Of a stretch of 64,000 bases of DNA, positions 35,463 to 44,622 are shown one piece after another. The stretch comes from Amylibacter sp. SFDW26. Lineage in GTDB: Bacteria; Pseudomonadota; Alphaproteobacteria; Rhodobacterales; Rhodobacteraceae. Within the stretch, counting starts at the first letter, position 1; every line of letters begins with the position of its first letter. The notes under the pieces were generated by a model, which searched no databases, was not told the DNA's origin, and worked only from the letters and a program-made list of their open reading frames with translations. A program made the translations under genes and the position numbers. The stretch is from NCBI RefSeq assembly GCF_009184395.1, contig NZ_WEIC01000007.1, positions 28,666-92,665 on the forward strand, read 5' to 3'.

Positions 35463-36881
35463 TCAGTCGCGTGCATATACATCTTCATAACGCACAATAT
35501 CGTCTTCGCCCAGATAGCTACCTGTTTGAACCTCAATTAACACCATTGGAACTTTACCTGGATTCTCCATGCGATGTTTATCTCCGACTGGAATATAAAC
35601 AGACTCGTTTTCACCGACTAGCCTAACCTCATCACGGATAGTTACTTTGGCAGTACCTTCTACAACAATCCAATGCTCAGACCTATGAACGTGGCTTTGC
35701 AAGCTCAGCACACCACCAGGTTTCACAACAATACGTTTTACTTGGAAACGCTTGCCCATAAACAGACATTCAAAACTACCCCAAGGGCGATGATCGCGTG
35801 GAAATTGCACCGCTTGATCAGCTTCTTTATCTTTCAGCGCTTGAACCGCAAGCTTCACATCTTGTGCCCGCGATTTATCTGCAACTAGCACAGCATCAGG
35901 CATAGCAACTGCAACAATATTATCCAGCCCAATACCAACTATTTCAGTACCTTCAGCCTCAGACCGCAACAATGTATTCTTACAATCAATTCCTAGTGCG
36001 GCTCCAGACGTTACAACGCCTGCATCATCCTGTTCTGATTCACGCCACACACTATCCCAGTCCCCAAGGTCAGACCAGCTTCCATCAAATGGCACTGCTG
36101 ATAAATTGTTCGCAGGCTCCATAACCGCATAATCAATAGAAATATCTTCAGCTTTCGCCCATGATTCAGGCTCAAGGCGCAAAAACCCAAGATCAGTTAT
36201 GGCACCTGTGATCGCATCTTGGACAGGGGCCAACAACTTAGGACGGTGTGCTGTAAATGCATCCACAATCGTCTGCGCTTTAAACAGAAAAATCCCTGCA
36301 TTCCACAGATAATTCCCAGCATCCAGCATGGCTTGCGCTGTATCACGGTTTGGTTTCTCAACAAACCGCTGCAACTTCACAGCTGCGCCATCCATAGATG
36401 CCGTTTCTAGCTCTAAATATCCATACCCAGTTTCAGGTCGTGTCGGTTGAATACCAAACGTTACAAGATCACCTGCAAGCGCCGCAGTCGTCCCTTTCTC
36501 CACAGTCGCAGAAAAATGTGTAGCATCAGGAACATTATGATCTGATGGCAAAACCAAAAGCATCGCATCTGGATCGTCTTTCAAGAGATATAATGCTGCA
36601 GCTAAAATTGCAGGCGCCGTATTACGCCCTTCTGGCTCAATAAGAACAGCGCCTGGATCAATACCTAATTCAGCAAGCTGCTCTGTTACAATAAAGCGAA
36701 AATCCGAATTTGTCAGAACAAGTGGTGAAGAAAAAGAATTCCCACTCACACGTGACGCTGACATCTGAAACAAGCTTTCTTCACCAATCAACTTAGAAAA
36801 CTGTTTCGGATAGCTTTTACGAGACAGAGGCCAAAGCCGCGTCCCAGATCCGCCACATAAAATAACTGGGGTAATTGTCAT
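35463..36881 (-). CDS. manC: Mannose-1-phosphate guanylyltransferase / mannose-6-phosphate isomerase
   Basis: 472 residues, the bifunctional type II length. N-terminal nucleotidyltransferase: ILCGGSGTRLWPLSRKSYPKQF with the pyrophosphorylase signature, VLPSDH, and FVEKP. C-terminal cupin isomerase domain: RPWGSFECL...GVLSLQSHVHRSEHWIVVEGTAKV with His and Glu metal ligands and the end motif. Makes GDP-mannose for gmd and for mannosyltransferases. Confidence 0.95.
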   Translation of the reverse strand: MTITPVILCGGSGTRLWPLSRKSYPKQFSKLIGEESLFQMSASRVSGNSFSSPLVLTNSDFRFIVTEQLAELGIDPGAVLIEPEGRNTAPAILAAALYLLKDDPDAMLLVLPSDHNVPDATHFSATVEKGTTAALAGDLVTFGIQPTRPETGYGYLELETASMDGAAVKLQRFVEKPNRDTAQAMLDAGNYLWNAGIFLFKAQTIVDAFTAHRPKLLAPVQDAITGAITDLGFLRLEPESWAKAEDISIDYAVMEPANNLSAVPFDGSWSDLGDWDSVWRESEQDDAGVVTSGAALGIDCKNTLLRSEAEGTEIVGIGLDNIVAVAMPDAVLVADKSRAQDVKLAVQALKDKEADQAVQFPRDHRPWGSFECLFMGKRFQVKRIVVKPGGVLSLQSHVHRSEHWIVVEGTAKVTIRDEVRLVGENESVYIPVGDKHRMENPGKVPMVLIEVQTGSYLGEDDIVRYEDVYARD

Positions 36882-36902
36882 AATTTTCCCTATCTCGCCA
36901 TA

Positions 36903-38126
36903 CTAGACTATCTTCAATTCTGGAACTGCGGTCACAAATTGCGTGCCCGCTTCAGCTAAATCCGCATTTTGGGTCATCACCTCTTGTGCAATATTCCAAG
37001 GTAAAATTACCAAATAATCGGGTCGCTGTTCTCTTAACACTTTTGGATCAAAAATTGGGATATGGCTTGCAGGTAGATATTGCCCGATCTTAGCGTCAGC
37101 TGCATCGCAAACAAAGGGCATCAAATCAGGTCGTATACCTGCATAATTCATTAATGTATTCCCCTTGGCCGCTGCCCCGTAACCAGCAACAGATTTGCCT
37201 TGTTCTTTTGCATCCAACAAAAATCTAACCAACCCATCCTTAACCGCATCCGCCTTAGCTTGAAACGTTTTGTAAGTTTCTTCTTCTTGCAAACCTGCAT
37301 CTGTTTCAGCATTTAAAACCTGTTCAACATTATCGGATGCACCGTGGTTCGCATCGACTAGGCACCCATAAACTCGCAAGCTTCCGCCATGTGTTGGCAA
37401 TGTTTCCACATCAAAAATTCGCAAACCAGCTTTTGCGAAAATTGAGTGGACGGCACACAAAGACAGATAAGAAAAATGTTCGTGATAAACCGTATCAAAC
37501 TGGTTTTGCTTAATCAGCTGCATTACGTGTGGGAATTCAAAAGTTACCACACCATTCGGTTTTAAAATCGCCGCAACACCTTGGGTGAAATCATTGATAT
37601 CTGGAACATGTGCATAAACATTGTTACCCAATACAAGATCAGCCTTTTCTCCTGTAGCGGCCATCTCTGCACCAAATGCTTCACCAAAAAACTCCTGACG
37701 AACGGGAACTCCTAGCGCACGCGCTGCTTCTGCTGTGCTTTTGGTCGGCTCGACACCCAAGCACGGAATACCTGCGGCCACAAAATTCTTTAAAAGATAT
37801 CCATCATTCGATGCCAATTCGACCACAAAGCTATCTTTTGTAAGCCCCAATCGTTTTGTGATCATTTCACAATATTCAGCAGCGTGTTTTAACCATCCTT
37901 TTGAGGTCGATGAAAAATACGCGTAATCTTCGCGAAACAAGTCATCCGCATCTGTATAATCTTCAGTCTGGACCAACCAACACTCCGTACAAGTCAAGAT
38001 ACGTAACGGATATGTAGTTTCTGGCTTCCGTAAATCTTCAGGTTTTAGATAGGCATTGGAAGGCGGGGCATTTCCCAAATCAAGGAATTCTAGTTCTAGT
38101 TCAGCTTTACAGTGACGGCATTTCAT
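36903..38126 (-). CDS. Sugar C-methyltransferase (TylC3/NovU type)
   Basis: 407 residues with the three-part architecture of nucleotide-sugar C-methyltransferases: an N-terminal zinc ribbon (CRHC ... CTEC), a SAM domain (VVELASNDGYLLKNF, then a GVEPTKS acidic loop), and a C-terminal domain with GYGAAAKGNTLMNY. Family members add a methyl at C-3 of a 4-keto-6-deoxy nucleotide sugar, giving branched sugars. Follows the epimerase gene with a 4-base overlap, so its substrate is probably the CDP-4-keto-6-deoxyhexose from rfbF/rfbG. Confidence 0.85.
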   Translation of the reverse strand: MKCRHCKAELELEFLDLGNAPPSNAYLKPEDLRKPETTYPLRILTCTECWLVQTEDYTDADDLFREDYAYFSSTSKGWLKHAAEYCEMITKRLGLTKDSFVVELASNDGYLLKNFVAAGIPCLGVEPTKSTAEAARALGVPVRQEFFGEAFGAEMAATGEKADLVLGNNVYAHVPDINDFTQGVAAILKPNGVVTFEFPHVMQLIKQNQFDTVYHEHFSYLSLCAVHSIFAKAGLRIFDVETLPTHGGSLRVYGCLVDANHGASDNVEQVLNAETDAGLQEEETYKTFQAKADAVKDGLVRFLLDAKEQGKSVAGYGAAAKGNTLMNYAGIRPDLMPFVCDAADAKIGQYLPASHIPIFDPKVLREQRPDYLVILPWNIAQEVMTQNADLAEAGTQFVTAVPELKIV

Positions 38127-38671
38127 AAGGTAATCGGTTCTGTAGTTTCAAATATTGGGTGGTTTTGATCTTTGTCAGACAAGACAGAAAATGGCAAAGG
38201 CCATTTAATGGCAAGTTTTGGGTCCTTTATATTCACTCCAGCTTCATGATCTGGCTTATAAAAAGCAGAGTGGCAGTAATGCATTTCGACATCATCTGTA
38301 AGCGTTTGAAACCCATGCGCACAACCTTTGGGAATATAAACCATTTCCAACGCCGCGCTGTCCAGTTCAACTGTACAAACCGCACCGTAACTCGGCGAAT
38401 CTTTACGCAAATCCACAAACACATCAAAAACTTTACCTCGAACGCACCGCACCAGCTTTGTTTCAGCATAAGGAGGACGTTGATAGTGCAAACCACGTAT
38501 AGTGCCTTTGGTAGCGTTAATGGATGTGTTCATCTGAACCCAGCGAACCTCCAAATTATACTGTTGGAATTCTTCCATGCAAAAAACGCGTGCAAAAGCA
38601 CCGCGGCTATCACCCAGTTTATTTGGTGTAATTTTATACGCACCATCTATTTCAAGAGCTTCAAATATCAT
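38123..38671 (-). CDS. Nucleotide-sugar 3,5-epimerase, RfbC family
   Basis: 182 residues, full length for RfbC/RmlC cupins. RGLHYQRPPYAETKLVRCVRGKVFDVFVDLRKDSPSYG includes the catalytic His (GLHYQ) and Asp; GCAHGFQTLTDDVEMHY carries the second conserved region. RmlC acts on dTDP-4-keto-6-deoxyglucose, but no rmlA/B/D genes are present; with rfbF/rfbG on either side the likely substrate is the CDP analogue, or the C-3 epimer needed by the methyltransferase. Overlaps both neighbours by 4 bases. Confidence 0.85.
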   Translation of the reverse strand: MIFEALEIDGAYKITPNKLGDSRGAFARVFCMEEFQQYNLEVRWVQMNTSINATKGTIRGLHYQRPPYAETKLVRCVRGKVFDVFVDLRKDSPSYGAVCTVELDSAALEMVYIPKGCAHGFQTLTDDVEMHYCHSAFYKPDHEAGVNIKDPKLAIKWPLPFSVLSDKDQNHPIFETTEPITL

Positions 38672-39714
38672 GCGGCTTCATAAGCTTTTATTTGTTCTTG
38701 CGTAATTGAAAGTGGACATCGCCCCTCGTATACAGATTTGTACCACTCCATTGTTTTAGATACGGCCACATCAAAATCCCATTTTGGTTGCCAACCCAGC
38801 TGTGATCTAGCCTTATCGATGGTTAATTTTAACAACCCTGCTTCATGAGGCGCTGTTTTATCAACATTAGAATGGTAAACACCTGGCCATGTTTTCAATG
38901 CTTGTTGAATAACGTCTTCAACAGTACGGTTATCATTGGCGCTTGGGCCAAAATTAAAGGCAGTCGCAAAATCAGTATTACCCGATAGCTTTTCAGCCAA
39001 AAGCATATAGCCAGATAAAGGTTCTAAAACATGCTGCCAAGGACGCACAGCGCCAGGATTTCGCGTTTCAATTGAAGCTTCTTGCATTAAAGCTCGAGCT
39101 ATATCAGGTAGCAACCTATTCTCACACCAATCACCACCACCAATCACATTACCCGCGCGTGCAGACGCTATTAAAACAGGGCATCCTTCTTGCTTGAATA
39201 GAGACATGTAACTCTGCACAACCAACTCGGTTCCCGCTTTACTTGCGCTATATGGATCCACACCACCTAGTCTATCTGTTTCACGGTAAGCATGTTCCCA
39301 TTCGTTATTTTGGTAAACCTTATCAGTTGTCACCACAACAACAGTACAGGCATGATCAACTGACCTTATAGCCTCTAACAGGTGTGCTGTTCCCATAACA
39401 TTGGTATTCCACGTTTCAAGCGTCTGTTCATAACTTCTCAACACCAAAGATTGTGCTGCAAGGTGAAATACAAAATCGGCCTTACAAGTCTTTACATAGT
39501 CCGCAAGCTTTTCTGCATTTCGGATATCACCAATTTGATGATGTATCCTTTGGTCCAACCCGAGTTGGTCAAAAAAGCATGGTTCATATTCAGGCTCCAG
39601 AGAATACCCAAAAACCTCGGCACCCATTTGATGTAGCCATAAAGCCATCCAGCACCCTTTAAAGCCTGTGTGCCCAGTCAATAAAACGCGTTTATCTTTC
39701 CAAAAGTTAGCCAC
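38668..39714 (-). CDS. rfbG: CDP-glucose 4,6-dehydratase
   Basis: 348 residues. LLTGHTGFKGCWMALWLHQMGAEVFGYS at the N-terminus is diagnostic for RfbG; DKVY replaces the usual SxxxYG segment in TTDKVYQNNEW; DPYSASKAGTELV contains YxxxK. Start: an in-frame ATG 15 bases upstream exists, but GTG 39714 is preceded 7 bases by GGAAGG and overlaps the rfbF stop (TAGTG), and it gives the family-typical short lead before FWKDKRV. Makes CDP-4-keto-6-deoxyglucose. Confidence 0.9.
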   Translation of the reverse strand: MANFWKDKRVLLTGHTGFKGCWMALWLHQMGAEVFGYSLEPEYEPCFFDQLGLDQRIHHQIGDIRNAEKLADYVKTCKADFVFHLAAQSLVLRSYEQTLETWNTNVMGTAHLLEAIRSVDHACTVVVVTTDKVYQNNEWEHAYRETDRLGGVDPYSASKAGTELVVQSYMSLFKQEGCPVLIASARAGNVIGGGDWCENRLLPDIARALMQEASIETRNPGAVRPWQHVLEPLSGYMLLAEKLSGNTDFATAFNFGPSANDNRTVEDVIQQALKTWPGVYHSNVDKTAPHEAGLLKLTIDKARSQLGWQPKWDFDVAVSKTMEWYKSVYEGRCPLSITQEQIKAYEAA

Positions 39715-40481
39715 TACCAAACCTTCCATGGCGCATCACCATCTACCCATAGGCTTTCTAAATAATTGCGATCTCGCAATGTATCCATAGCAGACCAGAA
39801 ATCATGATGTTTACGGACCGACATCTGTCCATCCTTTGCAAGACTAATAAGCGGCTCTTGCTCAAAAACTGTATCATCACCTTCAATCCGATCTAAGATC
39901 GATGGCTCACAAACCATAAAGCCAGCATTCACCCATTGGCCATCGCCTTTGGGCTTTTCTAGAAAATTACTAACAATATTTCCCTCAATCGCAAGAGAGC
40001 CAAATCGTCCAGCTGGCTGCACTGCAGAAATAGTTGCTTCTAGCTTTTGCTCTTTATGGAAATCGATAAGCTCTTTTATATTAATATTACTGACCCCGTC
40101 CCCGTAAGTCAGACAGAACGTATCATCTAAATGGTCCTTGATGCGCTTTATCCGGCCACCTGTTTGGGTCAGTTCCCCAGTATCAACCAAAGTTACTTTC
40201 CACGATTCAGCGCGTTGATTATGAACTTCCATTTTATTATTTTCCATATCAAACGTAACATCTGACATATGGAGGAAATAATTAGCAAAATACTCTTTAA
40301 TCAAATAACCTCGATAACCACAGCAAATAACAAACTCATTTACACCATAGTGGCTGTATATTTTCATAATATGCCATAAAATCGGACGCCCTCCAATTTC
40401 AATCATTGGCTTTGGTTTCATATGGGACTCTTCGCTAATCCGCGTACCCAAACCACCTGCCAAAATCACTGCTTTTACCAT
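39714..40481 (-). CDS. rfbF: Glucose-1-phosphate cytidylyltransferase
   Basis: 255 residues from ATG 40481; a longer in-frame start at 40544 would add a hydrophobic stretch not found in the family and is rejected. VKAVILAGGLGTRISEESHMKPKPMIEIGGRPILWHIMKIY is the RfbF signature region, with TYGDGVSN for the metal site. Makes CDP-glucose from glucose-1-phosphate and CTP, first step of the CDP-sugar branch. First gene of the operon that runs leftward from here. Confidence 0.95.
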   Translation of the reverse strand: MVKAVILAGGLGTRISEESHMKPKPMIEIGGRPILWHIMKIYSHYGVNEFVICCGYRGYLIKEYFANYFLHMSDVTFDMENNKMEVHNQRAESWKVTLVDTGELTQTGGRIKRIKDHLDDTFCLTYGDGVSNINIKELIDFHKEQKLEATISAVQPAGRFGSLAIEGNIVSNFLEKPKGDGQWVNAGFMVCEPSILDRIEGDDTVFEQEPLISLAKDGQMSVRKHHDFWSAMDTLRDRNYLESLWVDGDAPWKVW

Positions 40482-40714
40482 TTTCGTATCCAATAGAATT
40501 CCATTAACTTCAGATATCAAAATAACTACGCAGATGATAGCCAATTTGCATTTTTTATATTTTGGGTTCTAAGATTAGCCACACTTGCCCAAAACTGTAG
40601 CTGTGTTATGCATGCTCAACAACGACTTGGCTAACAAAATACAGTGAACCAAAATGAAATTAATTGCGCAAAACCTTTTGCCATAGAGCTTTAGGTAAAC
40701 AAGGAACGCAAATC

Positions 40715-41977
40715 TTGCTTAAATACCGTTTCATAATGACATTGGCTTGGCTGATTGTTCCTTTTGTATTTCTACAACGCATTATTACAGGTAAAGACAC
40801 TGTTGAAACGTTCATGGCCCGCCTAGGATTTGCTACTGACAACAATGTTAACCCAAAGCTTTTATGGCTTCATGCAGCCAGCCTTGGCGAATTCAATACC
40901 CTCGAACTATTATTGCCTAAACTATCCACCAAATTCCCTGATTATGATCTGTTGATCACTGTTTCAAATAGGATCGCATTTGAAAAAGCTAAAAAACTGC
41001 GCTCCAATAGCATCCATGTCGATATTTCGCCCGTAGACTTTGGGTCAGTCGTATCTAAATTCCTCAATCATTGGAAGCCATCTTGTCTTATTACAATCGA
41101 AAATGAAGTCTATCCCAACCGTAACCTTAAATGTGTAGCAAGTGGGGTTCCAATTATCTTCGTAAACGCTCGCATGTCAGAAAAAAGTGTTATTAGCTGG
41201 AAACGTAATTCAGGGTTAGCGCGGCGTGTTTTCAATTGCATTAACCATTGCTTCGCTCAGGATGAAAATTCATTTAATCGATTTAAAGATGTTGGCGTTA
41301 AGCATGATAGAATAGAACTTTTAGGTAACTTAAAAAAATTCCAACAAGCCACCCCCGTCGATCACCCTGATCTGCACAAACTACGCGCAGTATTTCCACG
41401 TGTTAACACATTATGCGCTGCATCTACTCACAAAGGCGAAGATCAGATTATATTGGACGCCTTTGCAATGGCCAAACAGGTCCGTCCAGACTTAAAACTC
41501 ATACTCGTTCCGCGCCACACAAACCGTGCCAGCGAAATAGAAACACTGATCGGTGCCACACCGTTTAGCAGTGCTATTCGCTCCCAAGACGAACTGCCTT
41601 ATGACACCGACGATATTTATCTGGCTGATACCGTGGGTGAAATGAACATTTGGTATTCATCTGCAGCTGTTACTTTTGTTGCAGGATCATTAGTTCCTGT
41701 CGGCGGGCACACACCATTTGAACCAGCAACATTTGGGTCTGCCATCATTCATGGTTCACAATATTCCAACTTCCAAGCAATCTACGAACAATTGGTTGCT
41801 GAAAAAGGATCCTTACAAGCTGATACAGCCGAAGATATTGCCGAAGCATGGCTACGCCTGCTTGATAACGAGTTCCGCAACAGCCAAGTCATCGCCAGTA
41901 AAAAAGCGCTCTTTGAAAATAGTGATAAAGGCAAAATATTGAAAACGATTACCGATAAAATTGAAGAGCTTATCTAA
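40715..41977 (+). CDS. waaA: 3-deoxy-D-manno-octulosonic acid transferase (Kdo transferase)
   Basis: 420 residues. A short N-terminal membrane anchor (about 5-25: IMTLAWLIVPFVFLQ), then GT30 landmarks: WLHAASLGEFNTLELLLPKL with the catalytic-region Glu at about 59, a central LGNLK, RHTNRASEIE in the CMP-Kdo region, and ADTVGEMNIWYSSAAVTFVAGSLVPVGGHTPFEPA. Start is TTG 40715 with AAGGA 9 bases upstream; this fits family N-termini (LLKYR...). An upstream TTG at 40664 lacks a ribosome site. Transfers Kdo from CMP-Kdo to lipid A precursor. Faces away from rfbF and converges on kdsA. Confidence 0.9.
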   Translation: MLKYRFIMTLAWLIVPFVFLQRIITGKDTVETFMARLGFATDNNVNPKLLWLHAASLGEFNTLELLLPKLSTKFPDYDLLITVSNRIAFEKAKKLRSNSIHVDISPVDFGSVVSKFLNHWKPSCLITIENEVYPNRNLKCVASGVPIIFVNARMSEKSVISWKRNSGLARRVFNCINHCFAQDENSFNRFKDVGVKHDRIELLGNLKKFQQATPVDHPDLHKLRAVFPRVNTLCAASTHKGEDQIILDAFAMAKQVRPDLKLILVPRHTNRASEIETLIGATPFSSAIRSQDELPYDTDDIYLADTVGEMNIWYSSAAVTFVAGSLVPVGGHTPFEPATFGSAIIHGSQYSNFQAIYEQLVAEKGSLQADTAEDIAEAWLRLLDNEFRNSQVIASKKALFENSDKGKILKTITDKIEELI

Positions 41978-41981
41978 ACAA

Positions 41982-42815
41982 TCAGTCTAAGTTCTTAGCC
42001 AATCGATCATGTGCCGACAATTTTTCGATCAAAGCTTTCATTTGATCCACTGGAACCATATTCGGGCCATCACTTGGTGCATTGTCAGGGTCCTCATGTG
42101 TTTCAATAAACACCGACGCAACACCAATTGCTACTGCAGCCGTTGCCAATGGTGGTACAAATTCGCGTTTCCCACCAGATGATGTGCCCTGCCCGCCTGG
42201 CATTTGCACACTATGCGTTGCATCAAACACCACTGGATAACCTGTTTCACTCATGATCGGAATACATCGAAAATCGCTAACCAACATATTATAACCAAAA
42301 CTGGTACCACGATCACACAACATGATATTTTCATTGCCTGTCGATGCAATCTTTGCAGCAACATTTTTCATGTCATTCGGCGCCAAAAACTGACCTTTCT
42401 TAACATTCAAACATTTGCCAGTTTCACCTGCGGCTAATAATAAATCAGTTTGACGGCATAGGAATGCAGGAATTTGCAAAATATCCACGACTTCTGCCGC
42501 CTTTGCACAATGCCAATTTTCATGCACATCCGTCAAAACAGGAACATTGAATTCTTCTTTAACCGCAGCAAGAATTTCCAGACCTTTTTCCATCCCCAGT
42601 CCACGTTTGCCTTCTAGGCTTGTACGGTTGGCTTTGTCATAGCTGGCTTTAAACACAAATGGTGTATTCGTTGTTGAACATGCTTCTGCAATGTTTTCGC
42701 ATAACATCCGTGCATGATCCAAGGATTCCAACTGGCATGGTCCAGCTAATAGCGTGAATGGTTTTGTATTACTGATTTCTAAGCTTCCAGCTTTTACCTT
42801 TTTCATATCGCTCAT
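41982..42815 (-). CDS. kdsA: 2-dehydro-3-deoxyphosphooctonate aldolase (Kdo-8-phosphate synthase)
   Basis: 277 residues. LLAGPCQLESLDHARMLCENI at the start of the barrel, KASYDKANRTS, TDVHE, LQIPAFLCRQTDLL, VKKGQFLAPNDMKN and CDRGTSFGYN, which are the PEP/arabinose-5-phosphate site motifs of KdsA. Condenses arabinose-5-phosphate and PEP. The last gene of a kdsD-kdsB-kdsA operon with 4-base overlaps. Confidence 0.95.
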   Translation of the reverse strand: MSDMKKVKAGSLEISNTKPFTLLAGPCQLESLDHARMLCENIAEACSTTNTPFVFKASYDKANRTSLEGKRGLGMEKGLEILAAVKEEFNVPVLTDVHENWHCAKAAEVVDILQIPAFLCRQTDLLLAAGETGKCLNVKKGQFLAPNDMKNVAAKIASTGNENIMLCDRGTSFGYNMLVSDFRCIPIMSETGYPVVFDATHSVQMPGGQGTSSGGKREFVPPLATAAVAIGVASVFIETHEDPDNAPSDGPNMVPVDQMKALIEKLSAHDRLAKNLD

Positions 42816-43600
42816 CCTTCGTTCAAAACTTTTTCTATACGTGGGACATCTTCGGGATTATTCAACTCCCAAAACACACGTCCTTTGCCCTCAACCTCAA
42901 CACAGCGTACAGGCAATCCACGCTCCATAAATCGCAACTGCTCTAAACCTTCAAGCGCCTCTAATGGGCCTGTTGGCCAATTGGCATATTCTCGTAAGGC
43001 TGATGGGCGGTAAGCATAAACACCAACGTGGTGGAACACAGGAATTTCATCCCCCTCGCCCAAATCATCCCCCACATATGGGATCACTTCTTTGGAAAAA
43101 TACATCGCATTCATGTGCGCATCAAAAACAGCTGTCGTACCACCTACACGTCCGTGCTTACGGTCTTCGACAAAATTCTTATAGGTTTGCAGATCACAGC
43201 GTAGAACTGGCGTGGTGACGTGAACTTCACCGTCATTTTCAAACCCTGTTATCAAATCAGAAACGAACCAAGCAGGTGTAAGTGGCGCATCCCCTTGCAA
43301 GTTTACCACTAAATCAGGTTCTTCATCCATCCCATCCAAAGCAGCCGCACAGCGTTCTGTGCCATTGGCACAGCTTTCGGGCGTCATAATTACCTTTGCA
43401 CCAAAAGCCTCAGCTGCATCTTTGATGCGATCATCGTCAGTCGCCACATAAACGCCGCACACGCCCTCTACAGCCATTGCGGCCTCCCAACTGCGCTGGA
43501 TCAGCGTTTTGGGGCCATCTGGGCCGTTTAAAGCCACCAGAGGCTTTCCTGGGTAGCGTGTAGAGGCATAACGCGCTGGAATTACAATAACAGTCTTCAT
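42812..43600 (-). CDS. kdsB: 3-deoxy-manno-octulosonate cytidylyltransferase (CMP-Kdo synthetase)
   Basis: 262 residues. VIPARYASTRYPGKPLVAL at the N-terminus is the CTP site; NLQGDAPLTP contains the Mg-binding D; HHVGVYAYRPSALREY and LEGLEQLRFMERG are conserved Kdo-site regions. Activates Kdo to CMP-Kdo for WaaA. Overlaps kdsD upstream and kdsA downstream. Confidence 0.95.
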   Translation of the reverse strand: MKTVIVIPARYASTRYPGKPLVALNGPDGPKTLIQRSWEAAMAVEGVCGVYVATDDDRIKDAAEAFGAKVIMTPESCANGTERCAAALDGMDEEPDLVVNLQGDAPLTPAWFVSDLITGFENDGEVHVTTPVLRCDLQTYKNFVEDRKHGRVGGTTAVFDAHMNAMYFSKEVIPYVGDDLGEGDEIPVFHHVGVYAYRPSALREYANWPTGPLEALEGLEQLRFMERGLPVRCVEVEGKGRVFWELNNPEDVPRIEKVLNEG

Positions 43601-44550
43601 ACTACACCAGCCCGCAAAATATCATGGATATGCAACAACCCCTTCAGACTGCCAGAACTATCAACCACCATTAAGGCAGAAATTGTTTTATCGTTCATAA
43701 TGCCCAAGGCTTCAGATGCCAGCATGTCTGGCGTAGCCGTTACAGGCCCCATTGTTGCAACAGCGCCTGCCTTAAGGTCCATCAAACCTTCCATACTACG
43801 ACGCAAATCGCCATCAGTGATAATCCCCAGCAACGTTTGATCTTTAACAACTGCCGCAACACCAAACCCTTTAGCTGTCATTTCTAACAACGCATCACTC
43901 ATAGCCGTTTGTTCAGATACAACCGGCAACGCAGAACCTGAGTGCATAATACTTTCAACCTTCAGCAACTGCGCACCAAGCTTACCACCTGGGTGATTCA
44001 CACGGTAGTTATCACGATCAAAGCCATGTAAATTCATTAAAGCCACAGCTAAAGCATCCCCTAACGCCAACTGCAAAGTTGTTGATGTGGTTGGAGCCAT
44101 ACCAATACTACACGCCTCAGGGGCATCAGGAAGTATCAGCGCAACATCCGCAGCCGTTGCCAATGAGCTTGTTGGGTTTTTGGTAATTGCAATCATCGGA
44201 ATACTAAACCGCCTCGTGTGCGCAATTTCATCCGACAGCTCGGCAGTTTCCCCCGAGTTTGATAGCATAATGCAAACATCCGATTTGGTGATCATTCCCA
44301 AATCACCATGGCTGGCTTCACCTGGGTGTACAAATTGTGCAGGCGTACCAGTACTGGCCAGAGTCGCTGCAATCTTGCGCGCAATGTGCCCAGACTTACC
44401 CATTCCAGATACAACGACACGTCCCTGAACCGCAGATAATATTTTTACGGCCTGCTCAAACTCAACATCCAAGCTATCCGCCAAAGCAACCAAAGCATCC
44501 GCCTCAATCTTTAAAACCTCAGCACCAATGTTGGAAAGTTTATCGGTCAT
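43597..44550 (-). CDS. kdsD: Arabinose-5-phosphate isomerase
   Basis: 317 residues: an N-terminal SIS sugar-isomerase domain (VVVSGMGKSGHIARKIAATLASTGTPAQFVHPGEASHGDLG, SNSGETAEL) and a C-terminal CBS pair (ESIMHSGSALPVV..., ...ISALMVVDSSGSLKGLLHIHDILRAGVV). Supplies arabinose-5-phosphate to KdsA. The KpsF paralogue of capsule loci cannot be told apart by sequence inspection; grouping with kdsA, kdsB and waaA favours the LPS role. Confidence 0.9.
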   Translation of the reverse strand: MTDKLSNIGAEVLKIEADALVALADSLDVEFEQAVKILSAVQGRVVVSGMGKSGHIARKIAATLASTGTPAQFVHPGEASHGDLGMITKSDVCIMLSNSGETAELSDEIAHTRRFSIPMIAITKNPTSSLATAADVALILPDAPEACSIGMAPTTSTTLQLALGDALAVALMNLHGFDRDNYRVNHPGGKLGAQLLKVESIMHSGSALPVVSEQTAMSDALLEMTAKGFGVAAVVKDQTLLGIITDGDLRRSMEGLMDLKAGAVATMGPVTATPDMLASEALGIMNDKTISALMVVDSSGSLKGLLHIHDILRAGVV

Positions 44551-44622
44551 AGGCCCCTGCCCCTAACATTCTTTAAGTTATTTAAATTGTAATAGACAAT
44601 CATGCAGCATTGTCCACGGCTA

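Noticed and set aside
39715..39729. Five-residue N-terminal extension of rfbG from ATG
   Set aside because: GTG 39714 has GGAAGG at the right distance and overlaps the rfbF stop; the extension has no ribosome site.
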